A stretch of 64,000 nt of DNA, taken from NCBI RefSeq assembly GCF_000425065.1, contig NZ_KE384301.1, forward strand, positions 392,149-456,148, in the 5' to 3' direction. Both the position numbers and the translations under genes were made by a program. The notes beneath the pieces were generated by a model. The model did not search any database and was not told where the DNA came from. It saw nothing but the letters and a program-made list of their open reading frames with translations. Numbering within the stretch: the first letter of the stretch is position 1; each line of letters starts with the position of its first letter. The stretch is from Actinomadura rifamycini DSM 43936. Its GTDB lineage: Bacteria; Actinomycetota; Actinomycetes; Streptosporangiales; Streptosporangiaceae. Positions 46,116 through 55,938 of the stretch are shown one piece after another.

Positions 46116-47366
46116 TCATCCGGTCGTCACGGTGCGGTTCAGGGCGCTGCCCTTCACCCACTTCTCCCAGGACATCTGGTAGTAGCTCCACCCGTTGTTC
46201 CAGTCCAGCTTCCGCTTGCTCCCGGTGATGAGGACCGGGTCGCCGCGGTAGGACCACTTGTAGAACCAGCGGGCGTCCTTGGGCGGGGAGTTGACGCAGC
46301 CGTGGCTGACGTTCTGCCGGCCCTGGGCCCAGACGGTGGAGGCCATCGAGTGGACGTACTCGCCGCTGTTGGAGATCCGCACGGCGTGCGGGATGACCTC
46401 GCGGTAGCCGCCGTTCGCCTTGTCCTTCGGATCGACGCCCATCCACTCGGACGTCATGATCGCCGGGTTCTCTTTGCCCATGGTCAGGTGGACGCCGCTG
46501 GTGGTGAGGAAGGTGTCGACGCCGTTGACCACCCGGCCGCCCTTGCCCGCGCTGATCGGCCAGGAGCGGACCTTCTCGCCGTTCTCGTACGCGACGGCCT
46601 TCTTCGACTTCGTGCTGATCTTCAGGATGTGGGAGTCGCCGATGCGGAACTCGCGGCCGACGTCCTTGGCGCCGTAGGTGCCCTTGCCCGACTTCACGCC
46701 GGCGAGGTCGGCCTCGAAGGACACCTTCTGGTTCGGCTTCCAGTAGTCGCCGTTCTTGGTGCGGAAGATGACCTGCTTGTCGCTCACCCAGTACCAGGCG
46801 CCGGTGGCGGGCTTGGACGACTTGATCCGCAGGGCCTGCTCGACGGCCTTCTTGTCGTCGACGTCGCGGTTGAACGTGACGGTGATCGGCATGCCGACGC
46901 CGACCTTCTCGCCCTTGCGCGGGATGATGTCGGCGACCTCGAGCGTCCGCTTCGCCTCCAGGGTGGCGATGCTCGCGTTGACGGTCGTCGTCTTCCCCTC
47001 GGGGGAGACCGCGACCGCGGACACCTGGAACTCGGTGTCCGGGCGCAGCGTCCGCGACTTCCAGCTCGTCCGGTCGGCGGACATGGTCCCGGCGTCGGTG
47101 ATCGGGCCGTTCTTCCAGGAGAGCGTGACGTTCTTGAGCGTGCCGCCCGCGGCCTTCACCACCACGCCCGCTTCCGGGAGGGCCTTGGTGTTGCCGTCGC
47201 CCGGGGCGATCGTCACCTGCGGCGCGGCCGCCTCGGCCTGCTCGCCGGCGACGCCGGCCTTCTTCTCTTCTCCCGAACAGGCGGCGGTGAGCAGGATCAC
47301 GACCCCCGCCACCGCCGTACCGGTCCCGCTCCGTCGCCGCGTTCGCCGTGCGGACACGTGCTGCAC
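46116..47366 (-). CDS. L,D-transpeptidase lipoprotein, copy 1
   Basis: The 416-residue protein has a signal with lipobox (LLTAAC), two immunoglobulin-like domains (GDGNTKALPEAGVVVKAAGG; DIIPRKGEKVGVGMPITVTFNRDV) and a C-terminal YkuD domain with HSMAS and SHGCVN, where Cys is the nucleophile. This is the layout of mycobacterial LdtMt2, which makes 3-3 peptidoglycan cross-links at the outer membrane face. GTG at 47366 is preferred, with GGAGG five bases upstream; GTG at 47372 overlaps that site. A paralogue lies just upstream. Confidence 0.93.
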   Translation of the reverse strand: MQHVSARRTRRRSGTGTAVAGVVILLTAACSGEEKKAGVAGEQAEAAAPQVTIAPGDGNTKALPEAGVVVKAAGGTLKNVTLSWKNGPITDAGTMSADRTSWKSRTLRPDTEFQVSAVAVSPEGKTTTVNASIATLEAKRTLEVADIIPRKGEKVGVGMPITVTFNRDVDDKKAVEQALRIKSSKPATGAWYWVSDKQVIFRTKNGDYWKPNQKVSFEADLAGVKSGKGTYGAKDVGREFRIGDSHILKISTKSKKAVAYENGEKVRSWPISAGKGGRVVNGVDTFLTTSGVHLTMGKENPAIMTSEWMGVDPKDKANGGYREVIPHAVRISNSGEYVHSMASTVWAQGRQNVSHGCVNSPPKDARWFYKWSYRGDPVLITGSKRKLDWNNGWSYYQMSWEKWVKGSALNRTVTTG

Positions 47367-47574
47367 CGCCACCTCCAGATACCCCGCCGTACCAGAGAGA
47401 CATTAGCGACAAAAGATGCCGATCATGCCTTCTTCCAGGCCGTTCGGCGCCCGTCGAGATCAAAGCGTTGCACGGCGGGGGCCTGCACGGACCCGGGCCC
47501 GGCCGTTCGGAACGGCCGGGCCCGGGTCCGGTTCACCGGAGGACGGTCACCGCAGGGCGGTCACTGCAGGGCGG

Positions 47575-48759
47575 TCACCGCAGGGCGCTGCCTTCCTTCC
47601 ACTCGTTGAACGACAGCTGCCAGTAGCCCCAGCCGTTGTTCCACTCGAGGTCGCGGTCGCTGCCCGTCAGCTCGATGACGTCGCCGCGCTGCATGATGTC
47701 GTAGTACCACTTGGCGTTCTTCGGGCTGAGGTTGAGGCAGCCGTGGCTGACGTTCGCGCTCCCCTGGACGCCGACGGTGGACGCCATGGCGTGCGTGTAC
47801 TCGCCGCTGTTGGAGAACCGGACCCCGTGGTTCACGACCGTCTTGTAGTAGCCGGGGTCTCCGGGCTTGCGGCCCGGCGAGATCATCGTGACCGGGTTCT
47901 CCTTGCCCATCAGCAGGTGGACGCCGCTGGTGGTGGTGTACTCCCGGGTGGTGCCGTTGCCGGCGCTGAACGGGACCTTGCGGAGCTTCTTCCCGTCCCG
48001 GTACACCGTCATGTGGTGCTTGCTGATGTCGCCCTTGGTGATCTGCTCGGCGCCGACCGTGATGGTGGCCTCTTCGTCGGCCTCCCCGTAGACGCCGCCG
48101 CCCGCGTTGACGCCCGCGAGGTCGGCGTCGAACTCGATCTTCTGGTGGGGCTCCCAGTACGTCTTGGTCCGGTAGATGACCTGCTTGTCGTCGATCCACC
48201 GCCACGCGCCCTCGACGGGCTTCTGCGGGGTCACCTCGAGGACCTTCTCGACGGCGGCCCGGTTCTTCACCGGGCGGTTGAACCGCACGATGATCGGCGC
48301 GCCGACGCCGACCTCCTCGCCCTTCAGGTTCGGGGTCACGTCGACGATCTCGAGCGTCTGCGCGGGGTCGAGCGTGGAGAACGAACTGGTCGTGGTCTGG
48401 GACTTGCCGTCGTTGGCGGCCACGGCCGTCACGGTGTACTGCGTGTCGGGCTTCAACGTCCGGTCCGAGCGCCACGCGGTGCGGTCCGCGGACAGCTTGC
48501 CGGTGATCTGGGCGCCCTGCCCCTGGACGGTGACCTTCTCGAGCGTGCCGTCGGCGACCTTGACCTCGATCGTGCCGTCCGGCTTGACCTGGGTCGTCCC
48601 GTTGGCCGGCGTGATCGTCACCGTGGTCTTCGTCTCGTCGGACGCGAGCCCCGCACCGGAGCTGTCGCCGCTGCAGCCGGCGGCGAGCATCACCACCGCG
48701 CCCGCGCCCCCGGTCACCGCGAGACCCAACCGCCTCTTGCCAGCCACAAACTCCCCCAT
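47575..48759 (-). CDS. L,D-transpeptidase lipoprotein, copy 2
   Basis: The 394-residue paralogue has lipobox LAAGC, the same two Ig-like domains (NGTTQVKPDGTIEVKVADG; VTPNLKGEEVGVGAPIIVRFNRPV) and a YkuD domain with THAMAS and SHGCLN. The two copies clearly come from duplication but differ throughout, including the linker and C terminus. ATG at 48759 is used; a GTG four codons in sits three bases after GGGGGAG and is a real alternative. The 208-bp gap to copy 1 suggests separate promoters. Confidence 0.93.
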   Translation of the reverse strand: MGEFVAGKRRLGLAVTGGAGAVVMLAAGCSGDSSGAGLASDETKTTVTITPANGTTQVKPDGTIEVKVADGTLEKVTVQGQGAQITGKLSADRTAWRSDRTLKPDTQYTVTAVAANDGKSQTTTSSFSTLDPAQTLEIVDVTPNLKGEEVGVGAPIIVRFNRPVKNRAAVEKVLEVTPQKPVEGAWRWIDDKQVIYRTKTYWEPHQKIEFDADLAGVNAGGGVYGEADEEATITVGAEQITKGDISKHHMTVYRDGKKLRKVPFSAGNGTTREYTTTSGVHLLMGKENPVTMISPGRKPGDPGYYKTVVNHGVRFSNSGEYTHAMASTVGVQGSANVSHGCLNLSPKNAKWYYDIMQRGDVIELTGSDRDLEWNNGWGYWQLSFNEWKEGSALR

Positions 48760-48845
48760 TCACCAAGATCGGCTCAGTGTTCTACAAACCTATCTAAGCC
48801 AGATAGACGAGCCTACACGCGGGAAAGTTCAGGTCATGGGCCGGA

Positions 48846-48884
48846 CAAAAAGTCGTCCCGCCGCCCACGTGGGGCGACGGGACG
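48846..48884 (-). terminator. Rho-independent terminator of the VC0807-type gene
   Basis: A 13-bp stem with one mismatch (48854-48866 with 48872-48884) is followed on the minus strand by ACTTTTTG. It is the only hairpin noticed here with a proper T-tract, and it lies 20 bp after the stop of the minus-strand membrane-protein gene. Confidence 0.8.
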
Positions 48885-48903
48885 TGCTAAGCCCCTGCGG
48901 GGC

Positions 48904-49848
48904 TCAGGCGCTGCCCGCGGGCTTCCAGTCGATGTGGCGCAGGAGCCGCTTGAACCCCCACACCGAGAGGCCGACGCCGACCGCGCCGAGCGCGGCGACG
49001 ATGCTGGTCCGCAGCCACAGGTACGTGCCGATCGACTGGTTGAACAGCATCCAGACGCTGACGAGCACGTTCGTGAACAGGACCATCGACCACAGCAGAG
49101 AGATCTTCAAGAAGAAGCGGTGCACTCTGCCGTGCTTCAGGAACGCCTCCGGGATGGGGGCCATGTCCTTGGCGAGCTTCATCGCCAGGGGCTTGCCCAG
49201 CGGCACCGACGCCAGGAACGACATGCTGACGATCAGCGTGCCGAGGGTCGGCTGGAGGAAGTAGACCACCGCGCTGCCCGTCGCGGCCGACAGGCCCGCG
49301 CGGACCGTCACGCCGACCGCGGCCAGCATGAGCATCCCCGACACGGGATGGCCGCGCAGGTACCGGTACGCGATGCCGCCGTACACCCACGCGACGGCGG
49401 CGACGAGCGCGCCGTTCAGGCCGAGCAGCGTGAGCGCGGCGTAGAACACCAGGACCGGGGCGATGACGCCCTCGAAGAAGCGCGGCAGCGCGTGCACGAG
49501 GAGGGCACGGATCCGCGGCAGCTCGAAGACGTGGTGCCCCTCGTCCTCGTCCTGCGCGGCCGTGGCCCCCGCGGGCGCCGGTCCGGAGGACGCCGCTTCG
49601 GCGGACGCGGGTCCGCCCGGCTCGGGGACGATCGCCCCGTGCCGTCCGTCGTCCGCCCGCGCCTCCGCGGCCCGCGCCTCGGCGAGGACCGCGTCCTCGA
49701 GGTGTGCGTGCGGAGGCCGTACGAGTTCGGCCGGTGCCGCCGGAGCGGACGGCGCCGTCACCGCGGACGGCTCCGTGTGCGTGGTCGCCGGTCGTTCCAT
49801 CGAGCGCTGCGCTCCCCGATCGGTGTGCAAAGTCTCGGATGTCGTCAC
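48904..49848 (-). CDS. VC0807-family integral membrane protein with long disordered N terminus
   Basis: The 314-residue protein has about 120 hydrophilic, Ala/Pro/Glu-rich residues and then five to six membrane segments (ALPRFFEGVIAPVLVFYAALTLLG ... LFTNVLVSVWMLFNQ). The membrane part resembles VC0807 and intracellular-septation-A-type proteins, whose function is unknown. GTG at 49848 is chosen; ATG at 49800 is an alternative start. A proper terminator follows it. Confidence 0.75.
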   Translation of the reverse strand: MTTSETLHTDRGAQRSMERPATTHTEPSAVTAPSAPAAPAELVRPPHAHLEDAVLAEARAAEARADDGRHGAIVPEPGGPASAEAASSGPAPAGATAAQDEDEGHHVFELPRIRALLVHALPRFFEGVIAPVLVFYAALTLLGLNGALVAAVAWVYGGIAYRYLRGHPVSGMLMLAAVGVTVRAGLSAATGSAVVYFLQPTLGTLIVSMSFLASVPLGKPLAMKLAKDMAPIPEAFLKHGRVHRFFLKISLLWSMVLFTNVLVSVWMLFNQSIGTYLWLRTSIVAALGAVGVGLSVWGFKRLLRHIDWKPAGSA

Positions 49849-50018
49849 GATTCGCCCCACCGTACGTGATGATCCGCGCGAATCCGGCCGATTCGAGGTC
49901 AAAACTCGCGCGTGCCGTCCCGCACCGTGTCCCCCCCAGACACCGGAGCACACCCGCGCCACCTGCGGGGACGCCCGCAACCGCGCTCCGGTCGGGGAAA
50001 TCCGGCCGGCGCCGGGGG

Positions 50019-50945
50019 TCACCCCTCGGGCGCCGCCGGCTGGACGTCACGCGCGGCCGCGTAGATGGCGCGGAGCGTGACCGCGACGGACGGGCGGCGC
50101 ACGCTGGCGCTGCGGGTCACGGCGTACACCTCGCGCGCCAGCGTGCATTCGGGGATCCGGCGGACGGCGACGCCGCGGTCGCCCGCGGCGAGGGCGAGGG
50201 CGGGCACGGCGGTGACGCCGATGCCGCGCGCCACGAGGCTGAGGATCGTGTGCAGCCCCTCGAACTCCCACGGCACCGGCCGGTGGCCGCCCACGGTGTC
50301 CAGCAGCCGCTCGACGGCGTCCCGGGACGGCTCGCCGCTCGGCGCCGCCATCCACGGCTCCTCGCGCAGCCGCTGCAGGTCGACGGGCAGGTCCGGGTCC
50401 GACAGGGGGTGGGAGGCGGGGACGACCAGCACGAGCGGGTCGCGGCGCAGGTGGAAGAACTCGAGCGCGGCGGGCGACTGGTGGGGGACGTTGCCGGTCC
50501 AGTCGTCGATCAGGGCGATGTCGACCTCGCCGTTCTGCACCTGCCGGATGCCGTCGACCGGACGGGTCTGCCGCAGCACGAACGTCAGCCCCTCGTGCTC
50601 CCCGAGGCTGTGCGCGAGCGCGGGCGCGAACGCGACGGCGGCGGTCGGGAAGGCGGTCACCACCACCCGTCCGGTGGGGGTGTCGGACGCGGCGGACAGC
50701 TCCGCCTCGGCGGTCTCGACCAGCCCCAGGATCTCCTCGGCGCGCGCGGCCAACCGGCGCCCGGCGTCGGTGAGCTCGGCGCTGCGGGCGGTGCGGTCCA
50801 GCAGCGGGACGCGCGCCTCCCGTTCGAGCGCGGCGAGCTGCTGGGAGACCGCCGAGGGCGTGTAGCCGAGGGCGGCGGCGGTCGCGGCGATGCTGCCGCG
50901 GCGGGCGAACTCGGCGAGGAGGCGGAGGCGGCGCAGCTCGAGCAT
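50019..50945 (-). CDS. LysR-family regulator divergent from an aminotransferase gene
   Basis: The 308-residue protein has a standard LysR HTH (AEFARRGSIAATAAALGYTPSAVSQQLAALEREA) and full-length effector domain. ATG at 50945 is preferred to GTG at 50951 on family alignment. The divergent neighbour is an aminotransferase, and a spaced inverted repeat lies between them, so control of that gene is likely. Confidence 0.92.
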   Translation of the reverse strand: MLELRRLRLLAEFARRGSIAATAAALGYTPSAVSQQLAALEREARVPLLDRTARSAELTDAGRRLAARAEEILGLVETAEAELSAASDTPTGRVVVTAFPTAAVAFAPALAHSLGEHEGLTFVLRQTRPVDGIRQVQNGEVDIALIDDWTGNVPHQSPAALEFFHLRRDPLVLVVPASHPLSDPDLPVDLQRLREEPWMAAPSGEPSRDAVERLLDTVGGHRPVPWEFEGLHTILSLVARGIGVTAVPALALAAGDRGVAVRRIPECTLAREVYAVTRSASVRRPSVAVTLRAIYAAARDVQPAAPEG

Positions 50946-50962
50946 CAGCACATCTTACGGTC

Positions 50963-50993
50963 AGCATCGATGAGACTCGCTTGTAGTGATGCT
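50963..50993. promoter_or_regulatory. Candidate LysR operator
   Basis: AGCATC (50963-50968) and GATGCT (50988-50993) form a spaced inverted repeat in the 143-bp divergent region. LysR proteins bind such interrupted dyads. The 19-base gap is longer than the usual T-N11-A core. Confidence 0.4.
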
Positions 50994-51088
50994 TTCTGCG
51001 GGGAAGTATGGCTGCGAGCCCACTTGGGTGACACACGGGGACCACGACTTCACCATCCGTTGTTTCAGCATGCCCTCTGGAGGCTTTG

Positions 51089-52651
<1,563 letters not shown>

Positions 52652-52666
52652 GCGCGGGACGGCCCC

Positions 52667-52709
52667 GACGGGAGGGCCGCCGCGGCCCGGCCGCGGCGGC
52701 CCTCCCGTC
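52667..52709 (+). terminator. Long hairpin after the aminotransferase gene
   Basis: A perfect 21-bp inverted repeat (52667-52687 with 52689-52709) separated by one base starts 16 bp after the stop. There is no T-tract. Confidence 0.7.
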
Positions 52710-52771
52710 CGTCACGACTCCGAAAGGAATTGCGGAGCGTAAGGGATCACGGCGCTTTCCGTGACGACTTG

Positions 52772-52843
52772 CAGGGGCGGAGGGAGTCGAACCCACTTTC
52801 CGCCGGTTTTGGAGACCGGCCGCCTAACCGGTGGCTCACCCCT
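52772..52843 (-). tRNA. Divergent tRNA-Trp (anticodon CCA), 72 nt
   Basis: On the minus strand the acceptor arms AGGGGTG (52837-52843) and CGCCCCT (52773-52779) pair fully with one G-U. The anticodon arm is CCGGT-CTCCAAA-ACCGG with anticodon CCA. The T-loop TTCGACT is normal, but its stem has a T-T mismatch. The D-arm is odd: GCC/GGC with loop ACCGGTTA, and only one base in the 8-9 position. No CCA end is encoded. It may be a functional variant or a decaying copy. Confidence 0.6.
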
Positions 52844-53158
52844 TCGTGGCATTCATCACCCGATGCGGCCAATGATCCACTCGTTCACCGGCGGCCGCAA
52901 AGGATTTCCGGACCACCGCGGCGGCGCCGGAAGGCCCGGCCGCACGGGGCCTGCGGCGGTCGCGGACGGCGAACCCGCATCATCCCCGACCGGCGCGGAT
53001 AAGCGTGGTGTAAGGTCCTACGGCACACCGGGCGAACGCCGTGAAGCGGCCATGACGGGCCATGGAACGGGCATGGGGCGTGCCGCCCGGCATTCTCGTG
53101 GTAAACCCATGACAGCGTGATGTCACATAAGTGATGAAAGAAGGCGAGGGGGCCCGCC

Positions 53159-53731
53159 ATGAGGCATGCACAGGACGGGGCTGCCGCGGCGATGAGCGCC
53201 GCCTCCCGGATCCTCGTCGCCCGGGGCAAGAACGAGCCCCAGGAGGTCGAGAACCCGGACGTCGCCTGGGGTCAGCGCGCCCGCGACGGGGTGTGGGTGC
53301 CGACCAAGGACGGCCAGCGGATCCACCTGGGCATCGACACCGCCGCGGCGGACACGGTCGCCCAGCTGCTGCGGCCCACCCTGCGGGTGTTCGTCGGCGT
53401 GGACGTCGACACCGACATCGTGGCGCAGACGACCGCGGGCGGGGTGCGCCTGCTGACCGTCATCCACGGTCCGGGGGCTCCGGCGGAGTTCCGGTTCCCG
53501 GTCTCCCTCGCCGACGGTCTCGCGCTCGAGTCGATGCCGTCCGGCGGCTACGACGTCGTCCACCTGCGGTACGGCGCGACCGTGGGACGGCTCTACAACC
53601 CGTGGGCGAGCGACTCGATGTTCCGCCAGGTCAAGGCCGACTACGTGCTGGACGGCCCGGTCGTGACCATGCGCGTGCAGCACGCCGACGCGTACTACCC
53701 CGTCGTCGCCGACCCCCACTACGCCCGCTGA
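53159..53731 (+). CDS. Unknown protein ending in YPVVADP motif
   Basis: The 190-residue protein has no clear signal peptide or membrane segment. Its C terminus (GRLYNPWASDS ... ADYVLDGPVVTMRVQHADAYYPVVADP) matches a recurrent tail found in many actinomycete exported proteins, where PWAxDxxG is followed by a xYPVVADP end. The rest (WVPTKDGQRIHLGIDTAAADTVAQLLRPTLRVFVGVDVD) is not recognised. ATG at 53159 follows GAGGGGG by six bases; ATG at 53192 is an alternative. The gene stands alone between the tRNA and a broken small gene. Confidence 0.75.
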   Translation: MRHAQDGAAAAMSAASRILVARGKNEPQEVENPDVAWGQRARDGVWVPTKDGQRIHLGIDTAAADTVAQLLRPTLRVFVGVDVDTDIVAQTTAGGVRLLTVIHGPGAPAEFRFPVSLADGLALESMPSGGYDVVHLRYGATVGRLYNPWASDSMFRQVKADYVLDGPVVTMRVQHADAYYPVVADPHYAR

Positions 53732-53795
53732 TCCGCCGCGCGCCACGTCACCGCCGCCCGTCCCCCCGCCCGTCTCCGGCCGCGGGACGGACGCG

Positions 53796-54010
53796 CTAGG
53801 AACGCGGCTCGCGGATCACGATCGGGTCCTCGAAGTCGGGCTCGCGGCTGATCTCCCCCAGCGTCTCCGCGCCGCTCTCGCCCCGGCGGTACAGGGCCGT
53901 CGGCTCGGCCCGACGAGCAGGATCGCGTCCGGGAGGCGGAGCCGTCCCGCCGGCGCGCGGGCGAGCAGCACCACGACGACGAGGAAGACGACGAAGAGCG
54001 GCTCCTCCAC
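53796..54010 (-). pseudogene. Small membrane protein gene with an internal frameshift
   Basis: From GTG at 54010 one frame encodes MEEPLFVVFLVVVVLLARAP and continues to about LLVGP with strong third-position G/C bias. From about 53910 the coding signal moves to another frame (AEPTALYRRGESGAETLGEI ... VIREPRS, stop 53796-53798). The two parts join into a 70-residue single-pass protein if one base is gained or lost near 53905-53915. The length of the span (215 bp) is not a multiple of three. It may be a sequencing error or a recent mutation. The family is not recognised. Confidence 0.6.
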
Positions 54011-54245
54011 GTCGCTGATCCCTATCCGGAACGCGGCGCGGCACGCGTGCCGGGGCCGCCGGGATTTGGAACGTTCCCGCAGGGTGCGGGGGTCGCGACC
54101 GGCCGCGGCCGGGCCCGCGCGTCCTCGCGGGGCGGGCGGCGCGGGGCCGTCCCGGCGTCATAGGCTTGAGGCCGGGCCGCGTTCCGGCCCCCGCGGCGGC
54201 GTCCGGCGCAACGACCGCCCCGGTTCCCGGAAGACTGGACTCACC

Positions 54246-54803
54246 GTGATCTTCACTCATGACACCGAGCACGCGCTCGCCGTGGTCGTCGACCTGATCA
54301 ACACCGGTGCCGCCGCGTCCGGCACCGAGGAGCTGGACGCGCTGCCCGGGCTGCGGGCGTTCGTGGAGCGCAACTCCTTCAGCGACCTGGGCGAGGTGAC
54401 CGGGACGGACGTCGCCGCCGTCCGGCGGCTGCGCGACCGGTTCCACTCGGTCTTCCTCGCCGGAGAGGTGCCGGCGGCCGTCCGGCTCATCAACGACATC
54501 GTCGGCGAGGTCCGCACGACCCCCCACCTGACCGACCACGACGGCTACGACTGGCACGTCCACTTCTTCGCGCCCGGCGCCCCGCTCCCCGAGCACCTGG
54601 CGGCCGACTGCGGCATGGCCCTGGCGTACGTGGTGGCGGCCGGGGAACTGGACCGGCTGCGCACCTGCGAGGCGCCGGACTGCGACCGGGTGCTGGTGGA
54701 CCTCTCCCGCAACCGGTGCCGCCGCTACTGCGACAGCCGGACGTGCGGGAACCGCATGCACGTCGCGGCGTACCGCGCCCGCCGCCGCGAGGCCGCGCTC
54801 TGA
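54246..54803 (+). CDS. CGNR zinc-finger protein with ABATE domain
   Basis: The 185-residue protein has an N-terminal ABATE-like helical domain (HDTEHALAVVVDLINTG) and a C-terminal CGNR finger: CEAPDCDRVLVDLSRNRCRRYC followed by CGNRMHVAAYRARRR. CGNR proteins are probable DNA-binding stress regulators in actinomycetes. GTG at 54246 is used; it lies at the start of the conserved domain. It converges on the FolP2 gene. Confidence 0.9.
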   Translation: MIFTHDTEHALAVVVDLINTGAAASGTEELDALPGLRAFVERNSFSDLGEVTGTDVAAVRRLRDRFHSVFLAGEVPAAVRLINDIVGEVRTTPHLTDHDGYDWHVHFFAPGAPLPEHLAADCGMALAYVVAAGELDRLRTCEAPDCDRVLVDLSRNRCRRYCDSRTCGNRMHVAAYRARRREAAL

Positions 54804-54807
54804 CGGG

Positions 54808-54835
54808 GCGGCGGCCCCGCCGGCGGGGCCGCCGC
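54808..54835. terminator. Bidirectional palindrome between CGNR and folP2 genes
   Basis: Two perfect 14-bp arms (54808-54821 and 54822-54835) with no spacer fill the gap between the convergent stops. Confidence 0.65.
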
Positions 54836-55692
54836 TAACCGCGCGGCGCGGGCAGCGGCCCGAGGGCCGCGACGGCGTCGAGGGCGCGGCGCGCGGCGGC
54901 CGCGTCGTGGACGCGGAACACGCGGGCGCCGAGGACGGCCGAGACTCCGAGCACGGCGAGCGTCCCGGCGCCGCGCCCGTTCACGGGCCGGCCCAGGGTC
55001 TCCCCGATGAAGTCCTTGTTCGACACCGCCACCAGGACCGGCCAGCCGGTCGCGGTCAGCTCGCCGAGCCGCCGGGTGATCTCCAGCGAGTGCCGGGTGT
55101 TCTTGCCGAAGTCGTGCGCGGGGTCGATGAGGACGGCGTCCCGGCGCACCCCGAGGGACACGGCCCGCTCGGCCTCCGCGGTGACGTGCGCGACCACGTC
55201 GGCGACCACGTCGGCGTAGGCCGTCCGGTGCGGGCGGGTGCGGGGCTCCAGGGCGCCGGCGTGGGCGCAGACCAGGCCGATGCCGTGCGCGGCCGCGACC
55301 TCGGCGAGCCGCGGGTCGGGGCCGCCCCAGGTGTCGTTGAGCAGGTCGGCGCCCGCGGCCGCGACCGCCTCGCCGACCTCGGCGCGCCAGGTGTCGACGC
55401 TGATCACCACGTCGGGGTGGCGTTCCCGGACGGCCGCGACGAGGTCGACCACGCGGCGCAGCTCCTCGGCGACGCCCACGTCCTCGCCCGGCCCGGCCTT
55501 CACCCCGCCGATGTCGACGATGTCGGCGCCGGCCGCCACGGCCCGCCCGACCGCGTCCAGCGCCGCGTCGAAGCCGTAGGTGGCGCCCTTGTCGAAGAAC
55601 GAGTCGGGGGTGCGGTTGACCACCGCCATGATCGCGTGCGGGCCGAGCTCGCGCCCGTTCAGCCGCAGCGGCGTCGTTTCCGGAGAGCCCAT
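54835..55692 (-). CDS. folP2: FolP2-type dihydropteroate synthase homologue
   Basis: The 285-residue TIM-barrel protein shows DHPS motifs in FolP2 form: AIMAVVNRTPDSFFDKGATY (FolP1 has VNVTPDSFSDGG), DIVDIGGVKAGPGE, SVDTWRAEVGE, LLNDTWGG and the phosphate-binding RVHDAAAARRAL near the end. FolP2 proteins lack DHPS activity in mycobacteria, and their role is unknown. ATG at 55692 is used; an ATG seven codons upstream is possible. No folate genes are near, which fits the FolP2 assignment. Confidence 0.88.
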   Translation of the reverse strand: MGSPETTPLRLNGRELGPHAIMAVVNRTPDSFFDKGATYGFDAALDAVGRAVAAGADIVDIGGVKAGPGEDVGVAEELRRVVDLVAAVRERHPDVVISVDTWRAEVGEAVAAAGADLLNDTWGGPDPRLAEVAAAHGIGLVCAHAGALEPRTRPHRTAYADVVADVVAHVTAEAERAVSLGVRRDAVLIDPAHDFGKNTRHSLEITRRLGELTATGWPVLVAVSNKDFIGETLGRPVNGRGAGTLAVLGVSAVLGARVFRVHDAAAARRALDAVAALGPLPAPRG

Positions 55693-55938
55693 GATGAGCA
55701 CAGATTCGCACACCCCCGGGCGGGGGCGCCAAGCGGTCCGCCGGACGGGCCGTGCGGAGCGCGTCCGGGCCCCCGGACCGGCACTAGAAGCGAATTCGGT
55801 TCAAATGCCGCCCTCGCTCGTCAGCAACCCAACGAGGTCGCTAACCTCATATGTCATGCTCGTTGCGGGATTGCGTCCCCGCGGTGGGCCGCCGACCCGG
55901 TGGTCGCGGCCCGGACCGAGCAGCCCCGAACGAGCAGC

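Noticed and set aside
53115-53130. GTGA-TG-TCAC dyad as a CRP site
   Set aside because: The spacing is 2 bases instead of the 6 expected for a CRP operator.
52844-53158. Additional gene between the tRNA and the unknown protein gene
   Set aside because: Open frames here have poor codon bias and no ribosome sites; nothing convincing was seen.
55834-55848. GAGGT/ACCTC dyad upstream of gmd as an iron box
   Set aside because: It shares AACCT but lacks the 19-bp symmetry and the gene has no iron link.
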